A stretch of DNA of 50,308 bases from Planctomycetota bacterium (GCA_016209705.1 JACQVR010000092.1:1-50308), one strand, 5' to 3'; positions 1 through 8,285 are shown, counted from the first letter of the stretch. Program-made: numbers and translations. The notes: generated from the sequence alone by a model not told the origin.

Positions 1-725
1 GCGTAGCGCCGGCGACAATCATGAAAAACCACTCCATCTTGGCGGCTCATCCCCGCAGCTCGCAATTTATCGTAAACGTACTGCCGCCATTTCTCGAAAG
101 TTGGGACTTCGGGAGGGATCATTCCGCGATCACCGGATGAAAGGCCGTGGACGAATTCAAGGACCTCACGCTGATGCTCGTTGTAAAGATACAAGTATCG
201 AGCGTGGCCGCCCTTGGTTCCGCGCTTGATCCAGACCCGATCAACCTGCCAATCCATCCCGGGACGGAAGAGAGCGGCTTCCTCGAATCGGAGACCTAGA
301 TATCTGGCCAGAAGGAGCATCGCCCGGATTCGGGGATCGGCGAGCTTTGAAAAGACTTCCGAAAATTGTTCGTTGGAAATGATGTTACCCTGCCGCGTGT
401 AGCGGCGCCCGGGTTCGATGCCAAGTTCCGCGTTGGATCTTGGAAGAAGGTTGGGCTTGCCGATTTTGGCCAAAAGCCACCGGAAGAGAGAGAGTTTTTG
501 CTCCACGCTACGGGTTTGCAGTCCGGACTCCGTCCAGCGGGTCATAAGGTGCCGGACATGCTTTTGCCGGAGGTTGTCCCACTTTTGAAGGCCGAAGCGT
601 TCCTTGAGATCGCAGGCGATGGCTCGCAGCTCGAAGAACCGCTTCCGCTGAGTAGCGTACGAGCCTTCTCGGTTTCTTCCCATGAGGGAAACGAGCTGGT
701 CCACGAGCGGGCCGTGTGCGATCAT
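1..725 (-). CDS. Tyrosine recombinase/integrase, 3' end outside the window
   Basis: The minus strand is open without a stop from an ATG at 725 to base 1 (241 codons). The N-terminal ~100 residues look like a SAM-like core-binding domain (MIAHGPLVDQLV..., then SYATQRKRFFELR). The catalytic domain begins near residue 110. It shows the box I arginine in YLGLRFEEAALF, a likely beta-hairpin lysine in IKRGTKGGHARYLYL, and a box II HxxR in FHDCRRRYA just before the window edge. The nucleophilic tyrosine would lie outside. A strong Shine-Dalgarno AAGGAGAT at 730-737 sets the start. The layout resembles the integrases of integrative and conjugative elements (Phage_int_SAM_2/Integrase_1 type), which is family knowledge and not a search result. 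The divergent neighbour starts only 26 bp away. Its likely role is integration or excision of an element extending left of the window. Confidence 0.85.
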   Translation of the reverse strand, partial: MIAHGPLVDQLVSLMGRNREGSYATQRKRFFELRAIACDLKERFGLQKWDNLRQKHVRHLMTRWTESGLQTRSVEQKLSLFRWLLAKIGKPNLLPRSNAELGIEPGRRYTRQGNIISNEQFSEVFSKLADPRIRAMLLLARYLGLRFEEAALFRPGMDWQVDRVWIKRGTKGGHARYLYLYNEHQREVLEFVHGLSSGDRGMIPPEVPTFEKWRQYVYDKLRAAGMSRQDGVVFHDCRRRY

Positions 726-751
726 GCGGATCTCCTTTCAAGGGTTGAGAG

Positions 752-955
752 ATGAAGTTTCGTGTGGTCCTGGAGTACGACGAGGAGGCAGAGGCCTACG
801 CCGCTTGGTGTCCCGAGCTTCCCGGATGCGCGAGCGCGGGAGAAACCGAAGATGAGGAGCTCGTCAACATCCGGGAAGCCATCGAGCTCTTCCTCGATCC
901 CGCCCCCATTCGGCTTGGGAGCAAGTCCAAGGTGGTTGAGATAGACCTTGAGTAG
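752..955 (+). CDS. HicB-like antitoxin, no HicA partner seen
   Basis: This is a 67-residue protein with the HicB-like fold signature: MKFRVVLEYDEEAEAYAAWCPELPGCASAGET, followed by a helix NIREAIELFL. HicB proteins neutralise the HicA mRNA interferase and often repress their own operon. Here the protein ends at residue 67 without the C-terminal DNA-binding extension found in longer HicB proteins. An AAGGG at 740-744 serves as ribosome binding site. I looked for a HicA gene (short, with a GSHxxY-type motif) on both flanks and found none, so this is an orphan antitoxin or one whose partner was lost. It is divergent from the integrase at 725, and such accessory genes are common at element edges. 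Confidence 0.75.
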   Translation: MKFRVVLEYDEEAEAYAAWCPELPGCASAGETEDEELVNIREAIELFLDPAPIRLGSKSKVVEIDLE

Positions 956-1864
956 TTCTGGCTATCGGAGCTGAACGAGGTTCCTGCCGGCTGATGCACG
1001 CGAGGCCTCGTAGGTGTTCGCGTTGCCGCCCATTCATCTATCAATGCACAGAAATGGGCAGCACGGCAGCAATGCGGTTATCGGATCTATCGCGCGGCAC
1101 CCCGCATGAGTGCCCGCCCGCGAGAAGCAGGCGACCGCGCGTCCCCGAAACTCGGTCTGCGAAGAGACCTCCTCCCCGGTCGGGGAAAGAGAGAGAAGGT
1201 CTTTCCCCATTGGGAAGGTACGTGCCGGGCGAGGCGGGGAGCCTCGCACGGAAGGGACCTACCGTCCGCATGAAAGCGGGAAGGCTTCGGCCCACGAAGG
1301 AGCCCCGCGTGTCCACCGCGGGCGGTCGTTGCGACCGCAGAAATCGGGAAGGGATGTGTTGACTCGTTCACGAAACAGCGTGTTTCTCACATTTGGCGAC
1401 CCCGGACCGCCGAGCGCGCGCCCGTCACTGTGCGATCCCGCGACAGTGACGGGCGCCACGCCAAGCTCGCGCGGCCTACGGCGGTGGCGACCGCGCCCCG
1501 GGCGCGACGCTCGCGCTGTCGGCGAGCCCGCTGGAGTCGCGCGCACCGCGCCCGCCGGATGGCTCTCGTGTGTCCGCCCGAGCGCCATCCGTCGGCCGCG
1601 AACCAGGTGTGCAAGCAAAAGCCGCGTCGAGCGTGAGGCAGGGCCGTCCGGCGCCGATGGATCGCCCAAATCCTTCGCCGCCCAATCGACGCTCCATGTC
1701 CGAAAATGCGTCAGAAAGGCTTCTGCGGCGGGTTTTGGCTTGAAATCGCCTCGATCAATCGGTTGCGAAGATCGTCCAAGCGGGCCAGCCCCTCGACCCG
1801 GCCAGCTCTGCTCTTGCCATACCGATCTATGAGTCGAGAACGACGGGCGCCGGGTCGCGACACC
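956..1864. other. Gene-free, hairpin-rich stretch beside the integrase
   Basis: No reading frame here looks like protein: the open frames are Arg/Ser/Pro-rich and lack family motifs. Several inverted repeats are visible. GCGAGGC/GCCTCGC occurs at 1229-1235/1241-1247. GCGGTCG/CGACCGC occurs at 1322-1328/1332-1338. A perfect 14-bp pair occurs at 1418-1431/1443-1456. CGCGCCC/GGGCGCG occurs at 1492-1498/1500-1506. It could be decayed coding DNA, a structured RNA or part of a recombination site, and I cannot decide between these. Confidence 0.5.
1418..1456. repeat. Perfect 14-bp inverted repeat with 11-nt loop
   Basis: GCGCCCGTCACTGT at 1418-1431 is exactly complementary to ACAGTGACGGGCGC at 1443-1456, separated by 11 bases. 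No T-tract follows on either strand, so a classical intrinsic terminator is unlikely. It is the strongest secondary-structure element in the gene-free stretch. Confidence 0.8.
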
Positions 1865-2620
1865 TTAACCAACGATGATGCCATATCCGAGCAGTCCGCT
1901 TGCGAACACCCGCTCCGATCGCCACACGCTCCATAGGCCGCGAACTCCCCACCGCGCCAGGATTCTCGCGGCGAGTCCCAACCGGCCGGTCGCTCCGAGC
2001 TGTTTTCTCGAATCTGCCATCCAGCGCAACATCACGCCGGCTTTGTCGAACGCGTGAACGTCCGTCAGACCCGCGTGATGAAAAAGCTTCCGCCAGCCGT
2101 CCGGGGTTTCCGGCCGTTCGTCCTCGATCTCCGCGAGGGTCGATCTCAAACAATCGGGCGCCTCCTCCTTCCAACACAGGTCGTGTATGCCGACGCATCC
2201 GCCCGGGCGAACTACTCGCGCCATCTCGCCCAGCGCACGTTCCTTTTCGAAGAGGCACAGCGTGCATTCACAGATCGCGGCATCGAAACCGGCGTCGCCG
2301 AACGGCAGGTGGGTCGCGTCGCCCTTCGTGAACGCCGCCGCCAGCCCCTTCGCCCGCGCCTTCGCTTTCGCCCGCCGTATCATGGTCTCGGATCGATCGA
2401 CTCCCACCACGCGAGCCGCGAACACCTCCGCAAGAAAGCACGCCGTCTCGCCGGTGCCGGAGGCGATGTCGAGCACTCCGGTGCCGTCGCGGATATTGCA
2501 TCGCTCGGCGAGCTCTCGAGTCAGGGCCAGGCCGCCGGGGTGAAGGCTCTCGAGCTTCAGCATCCCGGCCTCCGCCAGGGCTTCGAGCGAAGGCCGTTCC
2601 GCGAGCGGCTCTTGCGTCAT
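1865..2620 (-). CDS. Class I SAM-dependent methyltransferase
   Basis: This is a 251-residue Methyltransf_11-like protein. The SAM-binding motif I is VLDIASGTGETACFLA (about residues 48-63), and the acidic end of strand 2 is VVGVDRSETMI. Motif II is GDATHLPFGDAGFDAAICECTLCLF, and the post-motif is RVVRPGGCVGIHDLCW. Several cysteines sit near the substrate pocket (CECTLC), but the substrate cannot be read from sequence. The 5' end carries AAAGGTGAG before the ATG. It is the last gene of a minus-strand run with the DUF1598 gene (48 bp upstream) and the DUF488-like gene, so co-transcription is plausible. A small-molecule methyltransferase of the UbiE/ArsM type is possible, but no specific name is supported. 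Confidence 0.88.
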   Translation of the reverse strand: MTQEPLAERPSLEALAEAGMLKLESLHPGGLALTRELAERCNIRDGTGVLDIASGTGETACFLAEVFAARVVGVDRSETMIRRAKAKARAKGLAAAFTKGDATHLPFGDAGFDAAICECTLCLFEKERALGEMARVVRPGGCVGIHDLCWKEEAPDCLRSTLAEIEDERPETPDGWRKLFHHAGLTDVHAFDKAGVMLRWMADSRKQLGATGRLGLAARILARWGVRGLWSVWRSERVFASGLLGYGIIVG

Positions 2621-2668
2621 CTCACCTTTTCCAAGCGGGAAAGGCCGCCGCGATCGAGAAGTTACGGT

Positions 2669-3982
2669 TCAGCGAAGGGGGGGCGTCGCGCTCCAATCGG
2701 TTCCTTCCGGTCGCCGGGCCTTCTCCTTCAGGATCCCCTTTTCGTCCTTCGTAACGTTCTGAAGAGCCGCCCCCGGAACCAGAAGCACGCCACCCGTAAC
2801 GAAGATGGTTTGCTGAATGTGGCGCCGGTAGGCGCACAGCATCTGGGCGAACTTAGGAGCGGACAGGACGGCGCGCGCGTAGCCCTGCCGATCCAGAATC
2901 CACGCAAGATCCCAGTCGATTCGCCGGTGCAGGTCGTGACGGCCGATCAGGGCGGCGAGGACGGAGAGATCGGCCAGATTGGCCAGGTCCGCGAAGGCCG
3001 GCAGGTGACGGCACAGATCTTCCATGTGCTTGCTGCATTGGTCCGCGAATTTCCGGGCGGCGGGCGAAGCTTTTCCTTCCTTCGGCACATTCCGGTCGTC
3101 GACCGAGTAGAGAGACGTGACGATCTTCAGCGAAGGGCCCCTGAGTTCGAACGCGTTTCCATCGGGAGAAACCGCCAGCGCATCGTAGGCGCATTCAAAC
3201 GCGAAGCGGTGAGGAGGCTGAGGAGGGCCCGACATGTCGTAACTCCGGACGCTTTTGACGGGTGATTTCCATAGCCCCAGTGTGAGCAGCTTGATCTGGT
3301 AATCCGCCACGGCGCACGCGACGGCGAAGCGATTATCGTCGCCCACCCCCAGGTAGTTGATGGGTTGAGCGCCCCCGGCTTCGGCGATCAACTTCGCCGC
3401 GCGGCGTTCGCCGATCTGAGCGATCTTCGGCGCGAGTTCCTTGGTCTTGCGCTGGACGCGATCCGCGCCTTCCCGGGTGATCTCGAGATCGCATCCGAGC
3501 GCCGCGGCGCCGCCTCCGGGGCCGCACGCGCGGAGGGCCGTAACCAGATCGTCCAGATGAAGGACAGGCCGGCCCGTCAGCTTGCCGCGCGGGGGGACCG
3601 ACGCGTCTTTCTCAAAAGGTTCGGCGCGTCCCGCGATGACGATGTCCTTCTTGTCGGGATAAACGAAGACGTACTGAAGCTTGACCATGCCGCCGAGATA
3701 CCGAATCTCATCCGGGATCGGCTTCCCCGCGCGCTGAAGCCTCTCGGCTTCCGCGAAGATCCGCGGCAAGGAAATGTAGATGAGCTGTGAATCCTTCGCC
3801 GCAGCATCCCCCGGCGGCTTTTCAAGCTGGGAATCCACCTCCTCCTTGGCCCGGAGCACGCCGCCGGCGTCTATGTACACGCCTCCGAGGGGGGTTATCT
3901 GAGCCCACGCCGAGGCGGAACCGCTGAGGATTACGCCCAAGACCGCGAGCCGGGCATGCCGGAAAGGCAAGAGGTGAATCAT
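2669..3982 (-). CDS. DUF1598 family exported protein
   Basis: This is a 437-residue protein with an N-terminal signal peptide (hydrophobic ARLAVLGVILSGSASAWA, cleavage near residue 27). The mature N-terminus GGVYIDAGGVLR is the hallmark of DUF1598 as I know it from planctomycetes. The conserved region continues with YLGGMVKLQYVFVYPDKKDIVIAGRAEPF and LGCDLEITREG. No catalytic motif is evident and the function is unknown. It is likely periplasmic or exported. The GGAGACGG site upstream of the ATG at 3982 supports the start. It lies 13 bp downstream of the DUF488-like gene in the same direction. The gene is the best lineage hint in the window. Confidence 0.8.
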   Translation of the reverse strand: MIHLLPFRHARLAVLGVILSGSASAWAQITPLGGVYIDAGGVLRAKEEVDSQLEKPPGDAAAKDSQLIYISLPRIFAEAERLQRAGKPIPDEIRYLGGMVKLQYVFVYPDKKDIVIAGRAEPFEKDASVPPRGKLTGRPVLHLDDLVTALRACGPGGGAAALGCDLEITREGADRVQRKTKELAPKIAQIGERRAAKLIAEAGGAQPINYLGVGDDNRFAVACAVADYQIKLLTLGLWKSPVKSVRSYDMSGPPQPPHRFAFECAYDALAVSPDGNAFELRGPSLKIVTSLYSVDDRNVPKEGKASPAARKFADQCSKHMEDLCRHLPAFADLANLADLSVLAALIGRHDLHRRIDWDLAWILDRQGYARAVLSAPKFAQMLCAYRRHIQQTIFVTGGVLLVPGAALQNVTKDEKGILKEKARRPEGTDWSATPPLR

Positions 3983-3995
3983 GATCCGTCTCCCA

Positions 3996-4433
3996 TCATG
4001 ACCGGCGCGGGCCGCGCGAAGGCGCCGGTTCCTTCAAGAGCCGCACGCCCGCGTCGCGAGCCTGAGCCAACTCCAGAAGTAGATACGTGTGGCAAGCTCG
4101 GCCCGGCGTGCGGGCGGGACACATGCACATGAGATAAACGTCGCGGTCGCGAGCCTCCTCGATGAGCCGGCCCAGCGCCTCGCGCGCCGCGGGATCGGAT
4201 TTGATCTGGCTCAGGAAGCGGTCCCGATATTTCGTCCGGCGGAAGGCTTCCATGTGCGCCGCCTCGCGGTCGCTCCCCTCCCGCAGCGCCGCCTGCTTGG
4301 CGGCCATGAAGTCGTTCAACAACTCCGGCGATGGCGCGAGCGCTTTGAGGCCGCCCTTCCCGCCGCGCATGACGCCGACGCGCCGCGCGCCCGGCGGAGT
4401 CTTCGCAAACCGCGTGATTCTTCCAAGTCCCAC
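3996..4433 (-). CDS. DUF488-like protein
   Basis: This is a 145-residue protein starting with GTG. Features of the DUF488 family are visible: the APSPELL segment, the FRRTKYRDRFLSQI segment, and DVYLMCMCPARTPGRACHTYLLLELA with its Cys and Cys-His pair. The function of the family is not established. A TATGAT -10-like box on the minus strand (4443-4448) lies about 10 bp before the GTG, so the transcript may be nearly leaderless. The single 31-bp motif at 4481-4511 lies immediately upstream, in the same relative orientation as the array at the L,D-transpeptidase. It heads the run with the DUF1598 and methyltransferase genes. Confidence 0.65.
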   Translation of the reverse strand: MGLGRITRFAKTPPGARRVGVMRGGKGGLKALAPSPELLNDFMAAKQAALREGSDREAAHMEAFRRTKYRDRFLSQIKSDPAAREALGRLIEEARDRDVYLMCMCPARTPGRACHTYLLLELAQARDAGVRLLKEPAPSRGPRRS

Positions 4434-4480
4434 GGCGGAGACATCATACCAATGCTTTGTCGAGATTTCTCTTGCGGGGC

Positions 4481-4511
4481 GTTACAACTAATTTTGAGAA
4501 TATATTGTAAC
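4481..4511 (-). promoter_or_regulatory. 31-bp palindrome-ended operator-like motif, single copy
   Basis: An AT-rich block in otherwise GC-rich DNA begins GTTACAA and ends TTGTAAC. Its reverse complement matches the third unit of the array at 43079-43109 in 28 of 31 positions. It lies in the divergent gap between the DUF488-like gene and the lipoprotein gene, about 45-75 bp upstream of the probable start of the minus-strand transcript. A regulator-binding site is the simplest reading. Confidence 0.7.
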
Positions 4512-4561
4512 CCTGGAAGGCTCCGCTTCAAACAAGTAGGGTGAACCGGAGCGATAAGCGC

Positions 4562-5176
4562 ATGCCGGCCGCGCGCAAGATGCTTCGATACGGTTTGGCG
4601 GGGCTGGGGCTGCTGGCCGTGGCGATCGCGGGCGCCGCCTCGATCACGGGCTGCCTCGCGTCCATCCGGCCGCCGGCGGAGCCGTCCGATCCCGTGACGG
4701 TCGTGCTGGTCGACTACGGCTACCATTCGAGCCTGGTGCTGTCGACGCCCGAAGGCGGATCGATCGAATATGCATACGGCGAATGGGACTGGTTCGCCTT
4801 GAACAAGAATTCCGTCTTCGACGCGATCTCGACCGTCTGCCCGTCCCAGGGGACGCTGGGGCGCCGCGAGCACGCCGCGCCCCCCGACCCCGAACCACTG
4901 CGGGCGCATATTTCGTGCCAAGAGATGTTCGCGCTGGCCGTGGCGAGGGCCGACGCGGAAGCGCTCCGGCAACGGCTCGAAGCGCGATTTCAAAAGGCGA
5001 TCGCCACCAGGATCCACAATCCCGAAACCGGCCTCGACCACGTGAAGGACGATGAATCCTACACCTGCCTCAACAACTGCAACCCGGTCGTGCTGCGGTG
5101 GCTGCGCGAGCTCGGCTGTGACATCGGCGGCTCGCCCTGCTTCGCGCGATTCCGGGTCGTCACGGGTACCAGATGA
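4562..5176 (+). CDS. DUF2459-like lipoprotein
   Basis: About 204 residues from the ATG at 4562, which is preceded by GGAGCG. A GTG at 4541 is an alternative start with no spaced ribosome site. The signal sequence (LAGLGLLAVAIAGAASITGC) ends in a lipobox ITGC, so it is probably lipid-anchored. The body shows DUF2459-like features: VDYGYHSSLVLSTPEGG, then a tryptophan-rich EYAYGEWDWFALNKN, and a Cys-containing CLNNCNPVVLRWLRELG near the C-terminus. Such proteins have a probable Cys/His hydrolase-like fold but no known substrate. The 31-bp motif at 4481-4511 lies upstream and could serve this gene, the divergent one or both. Confidence 0.65.
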   Translation: MPAARKMLRYGLAGLGLLAVAIAGAASITGCLASIRPPAEPSDPVTVVLVDYGYHSSLVLSTPEGGSIEYAYGEWDWFALNKNSVFDAISTVCPSQGTLGRREHAAPPDPEPLRAHISCQEMFALAVARADAEALRQRLEARFQKAIATRIHNPETGLDHVKDDESYTCLNNCNPVVLRWLRELGCDIGGSPCFARFRVVTGTR

Positions 5177-5253
5177 TTCCACCTGACTTCGACCACCCAA
5201 GGACATAGGATGAGGTGTTCGCCCCGTTCAGCGGTGTGACAGGGGGGAACGCC

Positions 5254-8094
5254 ATGACGCACCCCAATCTCGCCCTCATGAACGACGAGCGGGCGCTGAT
5301 CGAAACCGCCCAAGCGCTGGCGGCCGAGCTCCATCCCGGAAGGCAGGCCGACCTTACTCTGGACTCGACGCTGGAACGAGACCTCGGCATCGACAGCCTC
5401 GGGCGGGTGGAGCTGCTGACCCGCCTGGAGCATCGCTTCGGCGTCTCTCTTCCGGATCGGGCGATGGCCGAGGCCGAGACGCTCCGCGACCTGCTGTCCG
5501 CGCTTCATGGCAATCGACGCGATCGTTCCGGCGCAGCCGTGCGGCGCGCTGCGCCTTCGCTGGGACCGATCCACGAATCGCCCGTCGGAGCGGCGACCCT
5601 TCTGGAGGCTCTGGAGTGGCACGTGGCGCGGCATGCCGAACGCCCACATATCACGCTCTATCGCGAAGACGATCGCATCGAAACGATCACGTACGCCGAC
5701 CTCTGGCGCGAATCCGGCGCGGTCGCGGGGGGCTTGCGCGAGCGCGGCGTCCGCCCCTCCCAGCCCGTGGCGCTGATGATGACGACCTGCCGGGAGTATT
5801 TCGCCGCCTTCATGGGCATCCTGCGCGCGGGCGGCATACCCGTGCCGCTCTACCCGCCGCAACGCCTGTCGGCGATCGAGGATCACGTGCGCCGCATGGT
5901 TGGCATCCTGTCGAACGCCCATGCTGAAATTCTGGTGACGGTCGAGGAGGCGCGCCGGATCGGACTCCTGGCGAAGCCGCTCCTGGCGAATCTGAAGACC
6001 GTGGTCTCCGTTCCTGACCTGGCGGCCGGGAACGCCGGTCCGCCGCGGGTCGACGTCAAGGCGGACGACACGGCGTTTCTCCAATACACGTCGGGCAGCA
6101 CGGGCGATCCGAAGGGCGTGATGCTGACGCACGCCAATCTGCTGGCGAACATCCGCGCCATGACCGAAGTCGCTCGGGTCGATTCGTCGGATGTCTTCGT
6201 GAGCTGGCTGCCGCTCTATCACGACATGGGCCTGATCGGCGCGTGGCTGGGCAGCCTCTATCACGCCATGCGCGCGGTCCTAATGTCGCCGCTCCTCTTC
6301 CTCGCGCGGCCGTCGCGGTGGCTGCGGGCCCTCTCCGCGGAAGAAGGGACCCTGTCCGCAGCGCCGAACTTCGCCTACGAGCTCTGCGTCAGCCGCGTCG
6401 ACGAGAAAGAGCTCGAAGGGCTGGATCTGCATCGCTGGCGCTTGGCGTTCAACGGCGCCGAATCGACCCACGCGGAGACGCTCGAACGCTTCACGCGGCG
6501 CTTCCGGAAATACGGCTTCCGGCCGGAGGCGATGACGCCGGTGTACGGCTTGGCGGAATGCTCGTTGGGCCTGACGTTCCCGCCGCCCGGCCGCGGTCCA
6601 CGATTCGACCGCGTGCGGCGGGATCGCCTCGATCGCGACGGCCAGGCCGAACCCGCGGATGCCGGCGAACCGCGCGCGCGCGCTTTCGTCTCCTGCGGAC
6701 GGCCGCTGCCCGGGCACGAGGTGCGGATCGTCGACGAGTCGGGCTTCGAAGTCGGCGAGCGCCGCCAGGGCATCTTGCGTTTCCGCGGGCCCTCCGCGAC
6801 GGCGGGCTACTATCGCAATCCGAGCGCGACGCGGAAGCTTTTTTACGGGGAGTGGTTGAGCAGCGGCGACACCGCCTACATGGCGGAAGGAGAGATCTAC
6901 ATCACCGGCCGCGAGAAGGACCTGATCATCAAAGCGGGACGAAACTTTCCTCCCGAGGAGCTGGAGCAGGCCGTCGCGAAAATTCCCGGCATCCGCAAGG
7001 GATGCGTGGCCGTGTTCGGCACCGCCGACCCCGCGGCCGGCACGGAACGGCTGGTCGTCGTGGCGGAGACCCGCGAGTCGGGCGAGGAGCGGCGCGGGGA
7101 GCTGTGGCGGGCGGTTCACGAAGCCGCGGTGGAGCTGCTGGGGGTTGCGGCGGACGACGTGGTTCTGGCGCCGCCGCACACGATTCCGAAGACGCCGAGC
7201 GGAAAGCTGCGGCGGCAATCCTGCCGCCAACTGTATGAGCGGGGCGAGCTCCAGCGCGGGCGCCGCGCGGTGCCGATCCAGATCCTGCGTCTGGCGCTGG
7301 CGGGATTCAAGCCGACGTTGAGGCGCATGACACGGCTCACATCGAGCTATCTTTATGCGGGCTGGGTTTGGCAGTGCTTCTTCGTCGTGGGATTCCTTTT
7401 CTGGATGGCGGTCTCGGTGCTGCCGGACCTGCGCCGGCGCCGCCGCGTCGCGCGCTGGGCGGCCGGAGCGTTGCTGAAGGCGATGCGGTTGCGGATCTCG
7501 ATGTCGGGCCTGGAGCGGCTCCCCTCCGGGCCGTGCGTGGTGGTCGCCAATCACGCGAGCTATCTCGACAGCGTCGTGCTGACCTTGCTCTTCCCGGCCG
7601 CCTTCGGCTACGTGGTGAAGCGCGAGTTCGAGCGCAGTCCGGTGCTGGGGCGCTTGTTCCGGCGGATGGGCGCGGAGTTCGTGGAGCGGTTCGACCGGGA
7701 TCGCGGGATCCAGGACTTCGCGTCGATGGCGGAGCGCGTGCGGCGCGGCGATCCGCTGGTCGTGTTCCCTGAAGGCGGGTTCACGCGGGAACCGGGCCTG
7801 CGGCCGTTCAAGATCGGCGCGTTCGCAGCGGCGGCGCAGGCGGGCGTGCCGGTCGTGCCGGTGGCGTTGCGGGGCACACGCTCGATCCTGCGCGGCGACG
7901 ATTGGTTTCCGCGGCCGGGCGTGGTGCGCGTGACGGTGACGCCGCCCCTCGGGCCCGAAGGCGAGGACTGGCGCGCCGCGTTGCGGCTGCGCGACAAGGC
8001 GCGCGCGCGGATCCTGCGCGCCTGCGGCGAGCCGGATCTGGCGGCCGGTGAAACGCCGCGCGCCGACCGCCCCCTCCAGCCGATCGGGCCGTGA
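5254..8094 (+). CDS. ACP-fatty acyl-AMP ligase-1-acylglycerol-phosphate acyltransferase fusion
   Basis: A ~946-residue multidomain enzyme. The ATG at 5254 has AGGGGGGAAC before it and is preferred over 5215. Residues ~10-85 form an acyl carrier domain with phosphopantetheine Ser48 in LGIDSLGRVEL. Residues ~100-660 form an adenylating ligase: the P-loop YTSGSTGDPKG starts at ~278, followed by SWLPLYHDMGLIG, GLAECSLG and GREKDLIIKAGRNFPPEELE. The HDMGLIG block is typical of fatty acyl-AMP ligases. A hydrophobic stretch (WVWQCFFVVGFLFWMAVSVL) leads into a PlsC domain with NHASYLD (His767, Asp772) and FPEGG (~838-842). Inference: an acyl chain is activated, loaded on the internal ACP and transferred to a lysophospholipid at the membrane. 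The domain order is the reverse of E. coli Aas. Confidence 0.85.
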   Translation: MTHPNLALMNDERALIETAQALAAELHPGRQADLTLDSTLERDLGIDSLGRVELLTRLEHRFGVSLPDRAMAEAETLRDLLSALHGNRRDRSGAAVRRAAPSLGPIHESPVGAATLLEALEWHVARHAERPHITLYREDDRIETITYADLWRESGAVAGGLRERGVRPSQPVALMMTTCREYFAAFMGILRAGGIPVPLYPPQRLSAIEDHVRRMVGILSNAHAEILVTVEEARRIGLLAKPLLANLKTVVSVPDLAAGNAGPPRVDVKADDTAFLQYTSGSTGDPKGVMLTHANLLANIRAMTEVARVDSSDVFVSWLPLYHDMGLIGAWLGSLYHAMRAVLMSPLLFLARPSRWLRALSAEEGTLSAAPNFAYELCVSRVDEKELEGLDLHRWRLAFNGAESTHAETLERFTRRFRKYGFRPEAMTPVYGLAECSLGLTFPPPGRGPRFDRVRRDRLDRDGQAEPADAGEPRARAFVSCGRPLPGHEVRIVDESGFEVGERRQGILRFRGPSATAGYYRNPSATRKLFYGEWLSSGDTAYMAEGEIYITGREKDLIIKAGRNFPPEELEQAVAKIPGIRKGCVAVFGTADPAAGTERLVVVAETRESGEERRGELWRAVHEAAVELLGVAADDVVLAPPHTIPKTPSGKLRRQSCRQLYERGELQRGRRAVPIQILRLALAGFKPTLRRMTRLTSSYLYAGWVWQCFFVVGFLFWMAVSVLPDLRRRRRVARWAAGALLKAMRLRISMSGLERLPSGPCVVVANHASYLDSVVLTLLFPAAFGYVVKREFERSPVLGRLFRRMGAEFVERFDRDRGIQDFASMAERVRRGDPLVVFPEGGFTREPGLRPFKIGAFAAAAQAGVPVVPVALRGTRSILRGDDWFPRPGVVRVTVTPPLGPEGEDWRAALRLRDKARARILRACGEPDLAAGETPRADRPLQPIGP

Positions 8095-8285
8095 CGTTCG
8101 CCAACCCGTTATTGATCTTTTCTGAAAAACGGGCGGCGGCAAGTTCGACGTCGAGCTGGAGGTGAGCCAGAGCGATCCCCGCATCCGCGAGGAGGTCGGA
8201 AAGTCATCGAGGTGATGGAAGGTGGGAACCTGGAAAAACGGTGACCCTCCATGATCCCACGCGCGCCCGGATAAATCGACCTGGT
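8095..8285. other. Intergenic stretch with a possible short coding relic
   Basis: Between the fusion gene and the CBM48 gene, the plus strand encodes GKFDVELEVSQSDPRIREEVG starting near 8134. A one-base shift near 8200 continues it as VIEVMEGGNLEKR with a stop at 8242-8244. The composition is protein-like, but no family is recognised and there is no start codon. It may be the C-terminal remnant of a lost gene. Confidence 0.25.

Noticed and set aside
400..440. tRNA-like T-loop word GGGTTCGATGCC near an integrase
   Set aside because: No acceptor stem or anticodon arm can be drawn, and the sequence is within the integrase reading frame.
36..755. Plus-strand frames opposite the integrase
   Set aside because: The minus strand has recombinase box I and II motifs and a strong ribosome site, so the plus frames are shadows.
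1110..1832. A 240-codon plus-strand frame in the gene-free stretch
   Set aside because: Composition is Arg/Ser/Pro-rich with no hydrophobic periodicity, it has no ribosome site, and it crosses strong hairpins.
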